Positions 7,053-14,238 of a stretch of 35,921 nt of DNA are shown one piece after another (position 1 is the stretch's first letter; the number at the start of each line of letters is the position of its first letter). Below the pieces are notes generated by a model. That model saw only the letters and a list, made by a program, of their open reading frames with translations. It did no database searches and was not told the origin of the DNA. The translations under genes and the position numbers were made by a program. This stretch comes from Microbacterium sp. K24 (lineage in GTDB: Bacteria > Actinomycetota > Actinomycetes > Actinomycetales > Microbacteriaceae): positions 1 to 35,921 of the forward strand of contig NZ_SSDJ01000097.1 in NCBI RefSeq assembly GCF_004794465.1. The letters run 5' to 3'.

Positions 7053-8032
7053 CCGCGACCGCGCCCGTCCCCTACGACCCCGAGCTCGTGGCCGGCCTCG
7101 ACGCGTTCGTGAGCCTCGTCGAGGTCATTCCGCTCCGCGCCGACACCCTGCACGCCAACCGCGACCACTTCGCCACGATCATCCCGCCGATCTCCGTGCA
7201 GGCCCAGGGACGGGCGGTCTCGTGGGAGGACCGGGTGATCCCCGGCCCCGAGGGCGCACCGGATCTGGAGATCACGATCGTCCGTCCCGCCCGCGCCGCG
7301 TCCGGGCCGGCACCCGCGGTGCTCTCGATCCACGGCGGCGGGATGGTGCTGGGGACGCGCTTCTTCGGCACGGGTGAGCTCATCGACCTCGCCGAGCGCC
7401 ACGGTGCGGTCGGCGTCGCCGTCGAGTACCGCCTGGCGCCCGAGCATCCCGGACCGGCCCAGGCCGAGGACTGCTACGCCGCGCTGGAATGGATGGCGGC
7501 GCACGCCGACGAGCTCGCCATCGACCCGGATCGGATCATCGCGTCGGGCATGAGCGCCGGCGGCGGGCTGTCGGCGGCCGTCGCGCTGCTCTCGCGCGAC
7601 CGCGGGGGTCCTGCGCTCGCGGGACAGCTGCTCGGGTGCCCCATGCTCGACGATCGCAACGAGACCGTGTCGGCGCGGCAGTACGACGGCTTCGGGGCGT
7701 GGGACCGCAACAACAACGACACCGCCTGGAACGCGATCGCCGGCGCCGACCGGTTCAGCGACGCGGTCTCGCCGTACACGGCCCCAGCACGGGCGACCGA
7801 CCTGTCGGGTCTCGCACCCGCGTTCATCGAGGTCGGCGCCGCGGAGACGTTCCGCGACGAGGCCGTCGAGTACGCCGCACGCATCTGGGCGACGGGCGGC
7901 CAGGCCGAGCTGCACGTCTGGGCCGGCGGGTACCACGGCTTCGCCGGGTTCTCCCCCGACGCCGAGGTCTCGAAGGCCGCCAATGCCGCCCGCGAGAGCT
8001 GGCTGCGCCGCACGCTCCGCCTCGTCGAATGA
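7049..8032 (+). CDS. HSL-type alpha/beta-hydrolase, esterase 2
   Basis: A 327-residue tandem paralogue of the preceding esterase. HGGG is at 95-98, Ser169 in GMSAGGG, Glu266 in AETFRDEA and His296 in GYHGF. The two proteins share long stretches around RIWATGGQAELHVW. They differ most at the N-terminus and in the cap after DDRNETVSARQYDG, where substrate choice is usually set, so the copies probably handle different esters. The start overlaps the upstream stop (ATGA), and the end overlaps the transporter start in the same way, showing tight translational coupling. Confidence 0.87.
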   Translation: MTATAPVPYDPELVAGLDAFVSLVEVIPLRADTLHANRDHFATIIPPISVQAQGRAVSWEDRVIPGPEGAPDLEITIVRPARAASGPAPAVLSIHGGGMVLGTRFFGTGELIDLAERHGAVGVAVEYRLAPEHPGPAQAEDCYAALEWMAAHADELAIDPDRIIASGMSAGGGLSAAVALLSRDRGGPALAGQLLGCPMLDDRNETVSARQYDGFGAWDRNNNDTAWNAIAGADRFSDAVSPYTAPARATDLSGLAPAFIEVGAAETFRDEAVEYAARIWATGGQAELHVWAGGYHGFAGFSPDAEVSKAANAARESWLRRTLRLVE

Positions 8033-9246
8033 GCATGTCCGCGCCGGAGCAGCCGCACCGCCCCCGGATGAGCACGCTGCACGCGATGCTCGTGCTGGGG
8101 ATGCTGGAGGCCTTCGGCCCGCTGTCGATGGACCTGTACCTGCCGCAGCTGCCGCAGCTGGCGGCGTCTCTCGGGACGACGGAGGCGCTCGGCCAGGTGA
8201 CGATGTCGGCGTGCATGATCGGACTGGGACTCGGGCAGCTGATCGCCGGGCCGCTGAGCGATCGCTTCGGCCGTCGCCTGCCGCTGATGGTCGGAGTCGC
8301 GGCGTTCGCCGTGCTGTCGGCGCTGTGCGCGATCGCCCCGACCATCGAGCTGCTGCTGCTCGCCCGCTTCCTCCAGGGACTCGCCGGATCGGCGGGGATC
8401 GTGATCTGCCTGGCGATCGCCCGCGACCAGTTCGAGGGCGTCGAGCTGTCGCGCATGCTGTCGCTGCTGTTCCTCGTCTCCGGAACGGCGCCGATCATCG
8501 CACCGGTCGTCGGCGGTCAGCTCGCGCGGATCATGGACTGGCGCGGGATCTTCTGGGTGCTCGGCGCCGTCGGAGTCGTCCTGCTGCTCGTGGTCGTCTT
8601 CGCGCTGCCCGAGACGCTCCCCGTCGAGGAGCGGCACGGCGGCGGGCTGCGCGCCCTGCGCGGACATGCGGGAGCCGTCGTGCGAGACCGGCTCTTCCTC
8701 TCGGTGCTCATCGCCGCGGCGGGCGGCGGCGTCGCGTTCTTCACCTACCTGTCGATGTCGTCGTTCGTGCTGCAGGACGAGTTCGGCCTGACTCCGCAGA
8801 CGTTCAGCCTCGCCTTCGCGGGCGGCGCCCTGGCCAGCATCGCGGGCAGCCAGGCGAGCCGTCTCGTCGTGCGCCGCTGGGGCCCGCTGAACGTCTACCT
8901 CGGCGGGATCACCGCGACGCTGATCGCGACGACGACCTTCCTCCTGCTCGCGCTCAGCGGCACCGGGGTCGTCGGCGTCGTCGCGGCGCTGGTGGGGTTC
9001 ATGCTGTGCTCGGGGATCGGCGGCCCGAACGGTCAGACCCTCGCCCTCGCGCATCATCGCGCGCGGGCGGGAACGGCATCCGCTCTGCTCGGCATGGCGA
9101 CGTTCCTCTTCGGGCCGGTCGTCGCGCCGCTCGCAGCCGGGATCGGGGGGACGAACGCCGTGACGATGGCCGTCACGATGGTCGTCGCGGCCGCCGCCGC
9201 AGCGATCGCCGCCTGGGCGTTCGTGCGCCCCGCCGCCCGCATCTGA
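8029..9246 (+). CDS. MFS exporter, Bcr/CflA type
   Basis: A 405-residue protein with about 12 hydrophobic segments. The N-terminal helix has the Bcr/CflA signature LSMDLYLPQLPQL. The MFS loop motif A is GPLSDRFGRR, and the following helices carry ARFLQGLAGSAG. Family members are proton-driven exporters of drugs and small metabolites (bicyclomycin, chloramphenicol, sulfonamides, cysteine). The ATG at 8029 overlaps the upstream stop; a second ATG six bases later is also possible. As the last gene of the operon it may remove a toxic substrate or product of the esterases and dehydrogenases. Confidence 0.88.
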   Translation: MSMSAPEQPHRPRMSTLHAMLVLGMLEAFGPLSMDLYLPQLPQLAASLGTTEALGQVTMSACMIGLGLGQLIAGPLSDRFGRRLPLMVGVAAFAVLSALCAIAPTIELLLLARFLQGLAGSAGIVICLAIARDQFEGVELSRMLSLLFLVSGTAPIIAPVVGGQLARIMDWRGIFWVLGAVGVVLLLVVVFALPETLPVEERHGGGLRALRGHAGAVVRDRLFLSVLIAAAGGGVAFFTYLSMSSFVLQDEFGLTPQTFSLAFAGGALASIAGSQASRLVVRRWGPLNVYLGGITATLIATTTFLLLALSGTGVVGVVAALVGFMLCSGIGGPNGQTLALAHHRARAGTASALLGMATFLFGPVVAPLAAGIGGTNAVTMAVTMVVAAAAAAIAAWAFVRPAARI

Positions 9247-9258
9247 TCAGGGAACCCC

Positions 9259-9294
9259 GCGCCCGACCAGAAGTCCGCGCCCGGTCAGAAGTCC
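9259..9294. repeat. 18-bp tandem duplication at the end of an SDR gene
   Basis: Two adjacent 18-base units, GCGCCCGACCAGAAGTCC and GCGCCCGGTCAGAAGTCC, differ at two adjacent bases. The stop codon of the leftward SDR gene lies in the second unit (TGA); the matching codon in the first is TGG. The repeat therefore covers the last codons and the region just past the stop. Confidence 0.75.
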
Positions 9295-9950
9295 GCGCCG
9301 AACGCCCCGTCCGACTTCAGGAGCTGCCCCGAGATCCAGCGTCCCTCGTCCGACACCAGGAACTCCACGACGGCGGCCACGTCGGCCGGACGACCGAGTC
9401 GGCCGAGCGGTGTCATCTCGCGCAGCTGCGTGCGCGTGGCGTCGTCCATCCACCCGGTGTCGATCGGGCCGGGGTTCAGCGCGTTCGCCGAGATGCCGCG
9501 CGGTCCGAGCTCACGGGCTGCCGAGATGACGAGCCGGTCGAGGGCGCCCTTCGAGGCTCCGTACGGCAGGTTCCCGGTGACATGGTCGCTCGTGAGCGCC
9601 ACGATCGCGCCGCCGTCGTCGCCGATCTGGCGGGCGAACGCCGCGATGAGCAGCAGGCTCGCCCTCGCATTCACGGCGACGTGCAGGTCGAAGCTCTCGG
9701 CGGTCGTGTCGAGGATGCCGGATTCGACGTCGTGCGCGTGGCTGAGGATGAGTGCCGAGATCGGTCCGTGGGCGGCGTTCACCTCGGCGATCAGCGCCTC
9801 GGGCGCCTCCGGCGCGGAGAGATCGGCCGGGTGATCGGCGTCACGCAGGTCGCTGGTGACGACGGTCCACCCGGCGGAGCGCAGGCGAGGGACGATTCCG
9901 GCGGCGATGCTGTTGGCGCGCGCGGCACCGGTGATCAGGGCGACAGGCAT
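9285..9950 (-). CDS. Divergent short-chain dehydrogenase
   Basis: A 221-residue SDR-fold protein with an unusual cofactor loop. Instead of TGxxxGxG it reads TGAARANSIAAGI (residues 7-19), resembling the TGxxxxxSI loop of FabI-like divergent SDRs. The NNAG motif is replaced by LSHAHD. Ser121, Tyr130 and Lys134 (TSDHVTGNLPYGASK) form the catalytic set. The LPYGASKGALDRL and NPGPIDTGWM stretches are typical of a group of small actinobacterial SDRs of unknown substrate. The start at 9950 lies six bases after a TAGCGT -10 element with no ribosome site, so a leaderless mRNA is likely. It is not clearly part of a neighbouring operon. Confidence 0.83.
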   Translation of the reverse strand: MPVALITGAARANSIAAGIVPRLRSAGWTVVTSDLRDADHPADLSAPEAPEALIAEVNAAHGPISALILSHAHDVESGILDTTAESFDLHVAVNARASLLLIAAFARQIGDDGGAIVALTSDHVTGNLPYGASKGALDRLVISAARELGPRGISANALNPGPIDTGWMDDATRTQLREMTPLGRLGRPADVAAVVEFLVSDEGRWISGQLLKSDGAFGADF

Positions 9951-9956
9951 CCGGCC

Positions 9957-9962
9957 ACGCTA
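9957..9962 (-). promoter_or_regulatory. -10 element of a leaderless promoter (SDR gene)
   Basis: TAGCGT on the minus strand, then exactly six bases (GGCCGG), then the ATG at 9950. The -35 is not clear. Confidence 0.45.
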
Positions 9963-9996
9963 CCGGACCGCCGCGACGGCGACACCGCCCCGCGGG

Positions 9997-10527
9997 TCAG
10001 AACCCCAGGCACATCACCGCGACACCCGCCGCCATGGCCCAGGCCTCGACGGTCAGCAGACGAGCGGTGCGGCCGTGATGCACCGGCTCGAGAACCCATT
10101 CCGCCACGATGGTCCACAGCACCACGCAGACGACTCCGACGACCACGAGGACCGACAGGATGCCGGAGAGGCCGTGGCCGTGCCCCTGCCCGGAGGATGC
10201 GACGGCCGGACCGGACGAGGCGCTCTCGAACGCGCAGATCGCCATCACCAGCGACACGAGGGCGCGATGGCAGCAGGTGGCCGCAGCCGGCGTTCCCCGC
10301 ACGCCCACCGTGCCGAGCATCGCCGAGACGAGCAGCACTCCCCCGAGGACGAGCCCGACCAGCGGATCGCCATCGCCTGCGGCGACGATCAGCATCACGA
10401 CCGCCATGATGAGCGCCGTCTGCCGGCCCTGCCACGGCACGGCTCGCCACGCGGCCGCGCACGCAGCGGCCGAGACGATCGCCGCAACGGCCATCAGCCA
10501 CGGCGCTGCCGGCAGAAGGTGGTCCAC
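9997..10527 (-). CDS. Small His-containing membrane protein, DUF5134-like
   Basis: A 176-residue protein with five or so hydrophobic helices. A CCHRALVSLVMAICAF segment and a GQGHGHG loop place several His and Cys at a membrane face. The last helix (EAWAMAAGVAVMCLGF) resembles the end of actinobacterial DUF5134 proteins, for which no function is established. His/Cys clusters suggest metal handling, but this is inference. The GTG at 10527 lies six bases after a TATACT -10 element, implying leaderless transcription. That -10 overlaps the palindrome shared with the TetR gene, so this gene is probably controlled by that repressor. The copper-dependent amine oxidase under the same type of operator makes copper supply a possible link. 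Confidence 0.7.
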   Translation of the reverse strand: MDHLLPAAPWLMAVAAIVSAAACAAAWRAVPWQGRQTALIMAVVMLIVAAGDGDPLVGLVLGGVLLVSAMLGTVGVRGTPAAATCCHRALVSLVMAICAFESASSGPAVASSGQGHGHGLSGILSVLVVVGVVCVVLWTIVAEWVLEPVHHGRTARLLTVEAWAMAAGVAVMCLGF

Positions 10528-10533
10528 AGCCGC

Positions 10534-10539
10534 AGTATA
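10534..10539 (-). promoter_or_regulatory. -10 element of a leaderless promoter (membrane protein gene)
   Basis: TATACT on the minus strand, six bases (GCGGCT) before the GTG at 10527. Its upstream end overlaps the TetR palindrome at 10537. Confidence 0.5.
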
Positions 10540-10558
10540 TTGATCAATCGCTCAATAT
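10537..10558. promoter_or_regulatory. TetR operator, site 1 (divergent promoter)
   Basis: ATATTGA-N8-TCAATAT is a perfect 7-bp inverted repeat. Viewed as a TetR-type site it contains TTGATC-AATC-GCTCAA, close to TTGAGC-N4-GCTCAA. It lies between the leftward membrane-protein gene and the rightward TetR gene and overlaps the leftward -10. The sequence is strongly similar to site 2 at 11252-11275. Confidence 0.7.
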
Positions 10559-10593
10559 CGCTACAGCCCTCGGTCATGCGACAAGATGAGCAG

Positions 10594-11178
10594 GTGCCCC
10601 GCATCGTCGACCATGATGAGCGCCGCCGGCAGATCGCCGAGGCGCTGCTCACGGTCGCCGCCCGCGACGGGCACGACAGCGTGTCATCCCGAGCGGTGGC
10701 GAAGGAGCTCGGCATCGCGACGGGGTCGCTCTGGCACTACTTCGACGGATTCGACGACGTCGTCCGCGCCGCCGCCGCGGAGGTCACGCGCCGCACCGAC
10801 GAGCGGATCGCGGAAGCCACCGCGGGACGGCGAGGTCTCTCGCGGCTCCAGGCGCTGATGCGCGAGGTGCTTCCGGTCGACGAGCGCACCCGGACCGAGG
10901 CGCACGTGGTGGTCGGGTTCTGGGGGCGACTCGCGACACTGGCGTCGACGCCGGATGCCGGGACCCCGACTCTCGCCACCTGGCAGGGCAGCATCCGCTC
11001 CGCGCTCGACGAGGCCGTGGACGACGGAGAGCTGCGCTCCGACACCCCGCGGGAGGCGGTGATGACGCTGCTGCGCTCGGTCACCTACGGCCAGCAGGTC
11101 GTCGAGGTCACCGAGCCGCAGACGGCGGCCGCTCACCTCGCCGTGCTCGACGGCGTCCTCGCGCCCTGGCGCGCCTGA
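10594..11178 (+). CDS. TetR-family transcriptional regulator
   Basis: A 194-residue repressor-type protein. The N-terminal helix-turn-helix is clear: VDHDERRRQIAEALL, then SSRAVAKELGIATGSLWHYFDGFDDVV, followed by an all-helical ligand domain. I chose the GTG at 10594 (VPRIVDHDERR) because related regulators usually begin this way. An ATG six codons upstream (10576) is also possible and could be nearly leaderless (TACAGC eight bases before it). It probably represses itself, the divergent membrane-protein gene and the amine oxidase gene downstream, given the matching palindromes at 10537 and 11252. The ligand may be an amine or aldehyde tied to the oxidase; this is inference. Confidence 0.88.
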   Translation: MPRIVDHDERRRQIAEALLTVAARDGHDSVSSRAVAKELGIATGSLWHYFDGFDDVVRAAAAEVTRRTDERIAEATAGRRGLSRLQALMREVLPVDERTRTEAHVVVGFWGRLATLASTPDAGTPTLATWQGSIRSALDEAVDDGELRSDTPREAVMTLLRSVTYGQQVVEVTEPQTAAAHLAVLDGVLAPWRA

Positions 11179-11210
11179 GCCGACCCGCGATCCGAGCGCA
11201 CCGACGACTC

Positions 11211-11240
11211 TTGTGCACGGTCGCGATTCCGTCGTACCAT
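11211..11240 (+). promoter_or_regulatory. Promoter of the amine oxidase gene
   Basis: TTGTGC (11211-11216) and TACCAT (11235-11240) with an 18-base spacer. The predicted start site near 11247 lies just before the TetR site at 11252, a layout in which bound repressor blocks initiation or early elongation. Confidence 0.45.
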
Positions 11241-11251
11241 CGTGCCAACCC

Positions 11252-11275
11252 GTTTATTGAGCAGTCGCTCGAAAA
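11252..11275. promoter_or_regulatory. TetR operator, site 2 (amine oxidase leader)
   Basis: The core TTGAGC-AGTC-GCTCGA is a near-palindrome with one mismatch. Aligned with site 1, the two share ATTGA-n-CA-n-TCGCTC-n-A over about 20 bases, far more than expected by chance for two intergenic spots flanking a TetR gene. It lies between the promoter and the ribosome site of the amine oxidase gene. Confidence 0.65.
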
Positions 11276-11289
11276 TAGTGAGGTCGACG

Positions 11290-13275
11290 ATGTCCCATCA
11301 CCCGCAGTCCGTGTCCCTCGAGAAGATCGCCGTGCCGCACCCCCTCGACCCGCTGACCGGCGAGGAGATCGCCGCCGCCCGCGCGGTGCTGGAGGGCGCC
11401 GGGCTCCTGAGCGAGACCACGCGCGTGCCGATGCTGCTGCCCGATGAGCCGACGAAGGACGAGCGCGCCGCCTGGCGGCCCGGGTCGCCCATCGACCGTC
11501 GCGTCGACGTGACCCTCCTCGACACGGCCACGGGCGTCGCGACCGAGGCCATCGTCTCGATCACGCGCGGCGAGGTCGTCCGCACCGCGCGCGTGCCCAA
11601 CGACGCCCCGCCCTACGGACAGCCCCAGTACCTGTTCGAGGAGTACGAGCGGGCCGAGGCCATCGCCAAGGCCTCCCCCGAGTGGCAGGCGGCGATGACG
11701 CGCCGCGGGCTCGCGGAGCACATGGCGCTCGCATTCTGCGGCCCGCTCGCCCCGGGCTACACCGGCCGTGCCGACGAGGTCGGCCGCCGCGTCATCCGCT
11801 CTCTCACGTTCCTGAAGTACGACGAGGCCGACTCCCCCTGGGCGCACCCGGTCGAAGGCCTCATCGTGCACATCGACCTCACCGCGCACAGCGTCATCCG
11901 CGTCGAGGACCACGGCGATGTCCCCGTGCCCGCCGGCCACGGCAACTACTACCCCGAGGTGCAGGGCGCGGCGCGCACCACCCTCAAGCCGATCGAGATC
12001 TCGCAGCCGGAGGGGCCGAGCTTCACCGTCTCGGGCTCCCAGGTCGACTGGGAGGGGTGGTCGATGCGCGTGGACTTCAACGCCCGCGAAGGCCTCGTGC
12101 TGCACGACGTCTCCTTCGGCGGACGCTCGGTGCTCAGCCGCGCCAGCGTGCCCGAGATGGTCGTCCCCTACGGCGACACGGCTCCGGGGCGGTTCTGGAT
12201 CAGCTACTTCGACGCCGGCGAGTACCTGCTCGGCAAGAACGCCAACCACCTCGAGCTCGGCTGCGATTGCCTCGGCGTCATCCGCTACCTCGACGGCTAC
12301 GTCGCCGACGACCACGGCAACCCGGTGCGCATCCCCAACGTGATCTGCATGCACGAGGAGGACTACGGCATCCTCTGGAAGCACACCGATCTCGCCGGGC
12401 GCGCGGACGTGCGCCGCTCCCGCCGCTTCGTCGTGTCGTATTTCTCGACCATCGGCAACTACGACTACGGCTTCTACTGGCACTTCTACCTGGACGGCTC
12501 GATCGAGGTCGTCGCCAAGGCCACCGGAATCGTGTTCTCGGCCGCAGGTGAGCCGGGGGTGCGGCAGAGGCACGCGACCGAGCTCGCTCCCGGGGTCTTC
12601 GCGCCCGTGCATCAGCACCTCTTCTGCGCACGCCTCGACGTCGCGATCGACGGCGAGGACAACCGGCTCGTCGAGGTCGACGCCCAGCGGGTGCCGATGG
12701 GGCCGGACAACCCGTTCGGCAACGCCTTCTCCTGGTCGGAGACGCCGCTCACCACCGAGCACGCCGCGCAGCGCGAGGCCGACACCTCGGTCGCCCGGGT
12801 CTGGGAGGTGCAGAGCGCCTCGCGGACGAACCGCGTCGGACGACCGACGGCGTACCACCTCGTCCCCGAGCCGACCGCGCTGCTCATGGCCGACCCGGCG
12901 TCGTCGGTCGCCGCACGCGCCGCCTTCGCCACGAAGCACCTCTGGGCCACGCAGCACGAGCCGGGGCAGATCTGGCCGGCGGGTCGCTACCCCAACGCTC
13001 ATCAGGGCGGTGCGGGACTACCGGAGTACTCGGCCGGCGACCGCTCCCTCGACGGCGAGGACATCGTGCTGTGGCACACGTTCGGCCTCACGCACTTCCC
13101 CCGCCCGGAGGACTGGCCGATCATGCCGGTCGACTACGCGGGCTTCTGGTTCAAGCCGTACGGCTTCCTCGACCAGAACCCGGCGATGGACGTGCCCGAG
13201 TCGTCACAGGCGCACGGCGCGGCGGATGCGGGAGGATGCTGCGGCGGAGGCGCCGCCTGCACCTGCGGGCACTGA
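11290..13275 (+). CDS. Copper-containing primary-amine oxidase (TPQ)
   Basis: A 661-residue copper amine oxidase, converting a primary amine, O2 and water to aldehyde, H2O2 and ammonia. All key residues fit Arthrobacter globiformis phenylethylamine oxidase with an offset of about ten: catalytic base Asp308 (SYFDAGEY), TPQ precursor Tyr391 in the N-Y-D-Y motif (TIGNYDYGFYW), and copper ligands His441, His443 (HQHLF) and His602 (THFPRPEDW). There is no signal peptide, so it is cytoplasmic. The tail after about residue 649 ends CCGGGAACTCGH, a Cys-rich putative metal-binding end. The ATG at 11290 follows GTGAGGTCGACG. Likely substrates are phenylethylamine, tyramine or histamine. The FeaR-like regulator and MoaF genes further right agree with monoamine use. 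Confidence 0.95.
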   Translation: MSHHPQSVSLEKIAVPHPLDPLTGEEIAAARAVLEGAGLLSETTRVPMLLPDEPTKDERAAWRPGSPIDRRVDVTLLDTATGVATEAIVSITRGEVVRTARVPNDAPPYGQPQYLFEEYERAEAIAKASPEWQAAMTRRGLAEHMALAFCGPLAPGYTGRADEVGRRVIRSLTFLKYDEADSPWAHPVEGLIVHIDLTAHSVIRVEDHGDVPVPAGHGNYYPEVQGAARTTLKPIEISQPEGPSFTVSGSQVDWEGWSMRVDFNAREGLVLHDVSFGGRSVLSRASVPEMVVPYGDTAPGRFWISYFDAGEYLLGKNANHLELGCDCLGVIRYLDGYVADDHGNPVRIPNVICMHEEDYGILWKHTDLAGRADVRRSRRFVVSYFSTIGNYDYGFYWHFYLDGSIEVVAKATGIVFSAAGEPGVRQRHATELAPGVFAPVHQHLFCARLDVAIDGEDNRLVEVDAQRVPMGPDNPFGNAFSWSETPLTTEHAAQREADTSVARVWEVQSASRTNRVGRPTAYHLVPEPTALLMADPASSVAARAAFATKHLWATQHEPGQIWPAGRYPNAHQGGAGLPEYSAGDRSLDGEDIVLWHTFGLTHFPRPEDWPIMPVDYAGFWFKPYGFLDQNPAMDVPESSQAHGAADAGGCCGGGAACTCGH

Positions 13276-13302
13276 CTCCCGCGAGCGCGCGAGCCGGACG
13301 CG

Positions 13303-14238
13303 TCAGACGAGTTCGGCGATCGCATCGCGCAGGATGCCGCCGGCGTCGTCGAGAGCGGATGCCGCGACCTGCGGCGTGACGCCGGTCGCGAGCGTCAGCA
13401 GGGCGAGCTTCACCGAGCCGTCCGCCGCCGCGAGGGCGACCGACGCATCGTCGACGTCGACCCCCGCGAGCTGTGACACCGTGCGGATCGACCGCGCGTG
13501 CAGCTTCTCGTTGGTGGCGAGCAGGTCGACCATGACTCCGCGATACGTCTTGCCGAGCTTGATCATCGACAACGTGGTGAGCATGTTCACGACGAGCTTC
13601 TGCGCGGTTCCCGACTTCAGTCGGGTGGATCCGGAGATGAACTCCGGTCCGGTGACGACCTCTATCGCGATGTCGGCCGCGGCGCCGATCGCGGAGTCGG
13701 CGTTGGAGGCGATGGCGACCGTGAGCGCGCCGACCCCGGCGGCGAAGCGGAGTCCGCCGACCACGTAGGGCGTGCGCCCCGACGCCGAGATCCCGACGAC
13801 GGTGTCCTGCTCGCTGAGGTGCAGCGCGCGCAGCGAGGCGGCCGCCGCCTCGTCGTCGTCCTCCGCGTTCTCCACGGCGGAGCGGATCGCGGTCTCGCCG
13901 CCCGCGATGAGGCCGACGACCATCGACGGGTCGGTGCCGAACGTCGGCGGGCATTCGCTCGCATCGAGCACGCCGATGCGCCCCGCGGTGCCCGCGCCGA
14001 TGTAGATGAGACGGCCGCCGCGTCGGAACCGCTCCGTGATGCCGTCGACCGCTGCGGCGATCTCCGCGGTGCGCGCGCCGACGGCTTCGGGGACGAGCGC
14101 GTCTTCGCGGTTCATCCTGCGGACGAGCTCGGCGGTGTCGAGCAGGTCGAGGTCGCCGCGCTCGGTCGTGGAGGCCTCGGTGTCGAGGCCGGAGAGCTCG
14201 GCGAGCAGGGCGAACAGTCGGCTGTCGTCAATCGGCAC
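13303..14238 (-). CDS. murQ: N-acetylmuramic acid 6-phosphate etherase (MurQ)
   Basis: A 311-residue SIS-domain etherase that cleaves the lactyl ether of MurNAc-6-P to GlcNAc-6-P and D-lactate, a step of cell-wall recycling. The diagnostic IGAGTAGRIGVLDASECPPT stretch lies at residues 80-99, and Glu95 corresponds to the catalytic Glu83 of the E. coli enzyme. Further SIS landmarks are GISASGRTPYV and GSTRLKSGTAQK. The length is slightly above the roughly 300 residues usual for the family. The GTG at 14238 overlaps the end of the upstream kinase gene by 11 bases, with GAAAGG upstream as ribosome site. The gene forms an operon with the kinase and is divergent from an RpiR-type regulator. Confidence 0.93.
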   Translation of the reverse strand: MPIDDSRLFALLAELSGLDTEASTTERGDLDLLDTAELVRRMNREDALVPEAVGARTAEIAAAVDGITERFRRGGRLIYIGAGTAGRIGVLDASECPPTFGTDPSMVVGLIAGGETAIRSAVENAEDDDEAAAASLRALHLSEQDTVVGISASGRTPYVVGGLRFAAGVGALTVAIASNADSAIGAAADIAIEVVTGPEFISGSTRLKSGTAQKLVVNMLTTLSMIKLGKTYRGVMVDLLATNEKLHARSIRTVSQLAGVDVDDASVALAAADGSVKLALLTLATGVTPQVAASALDDAGGILRDAIAELV

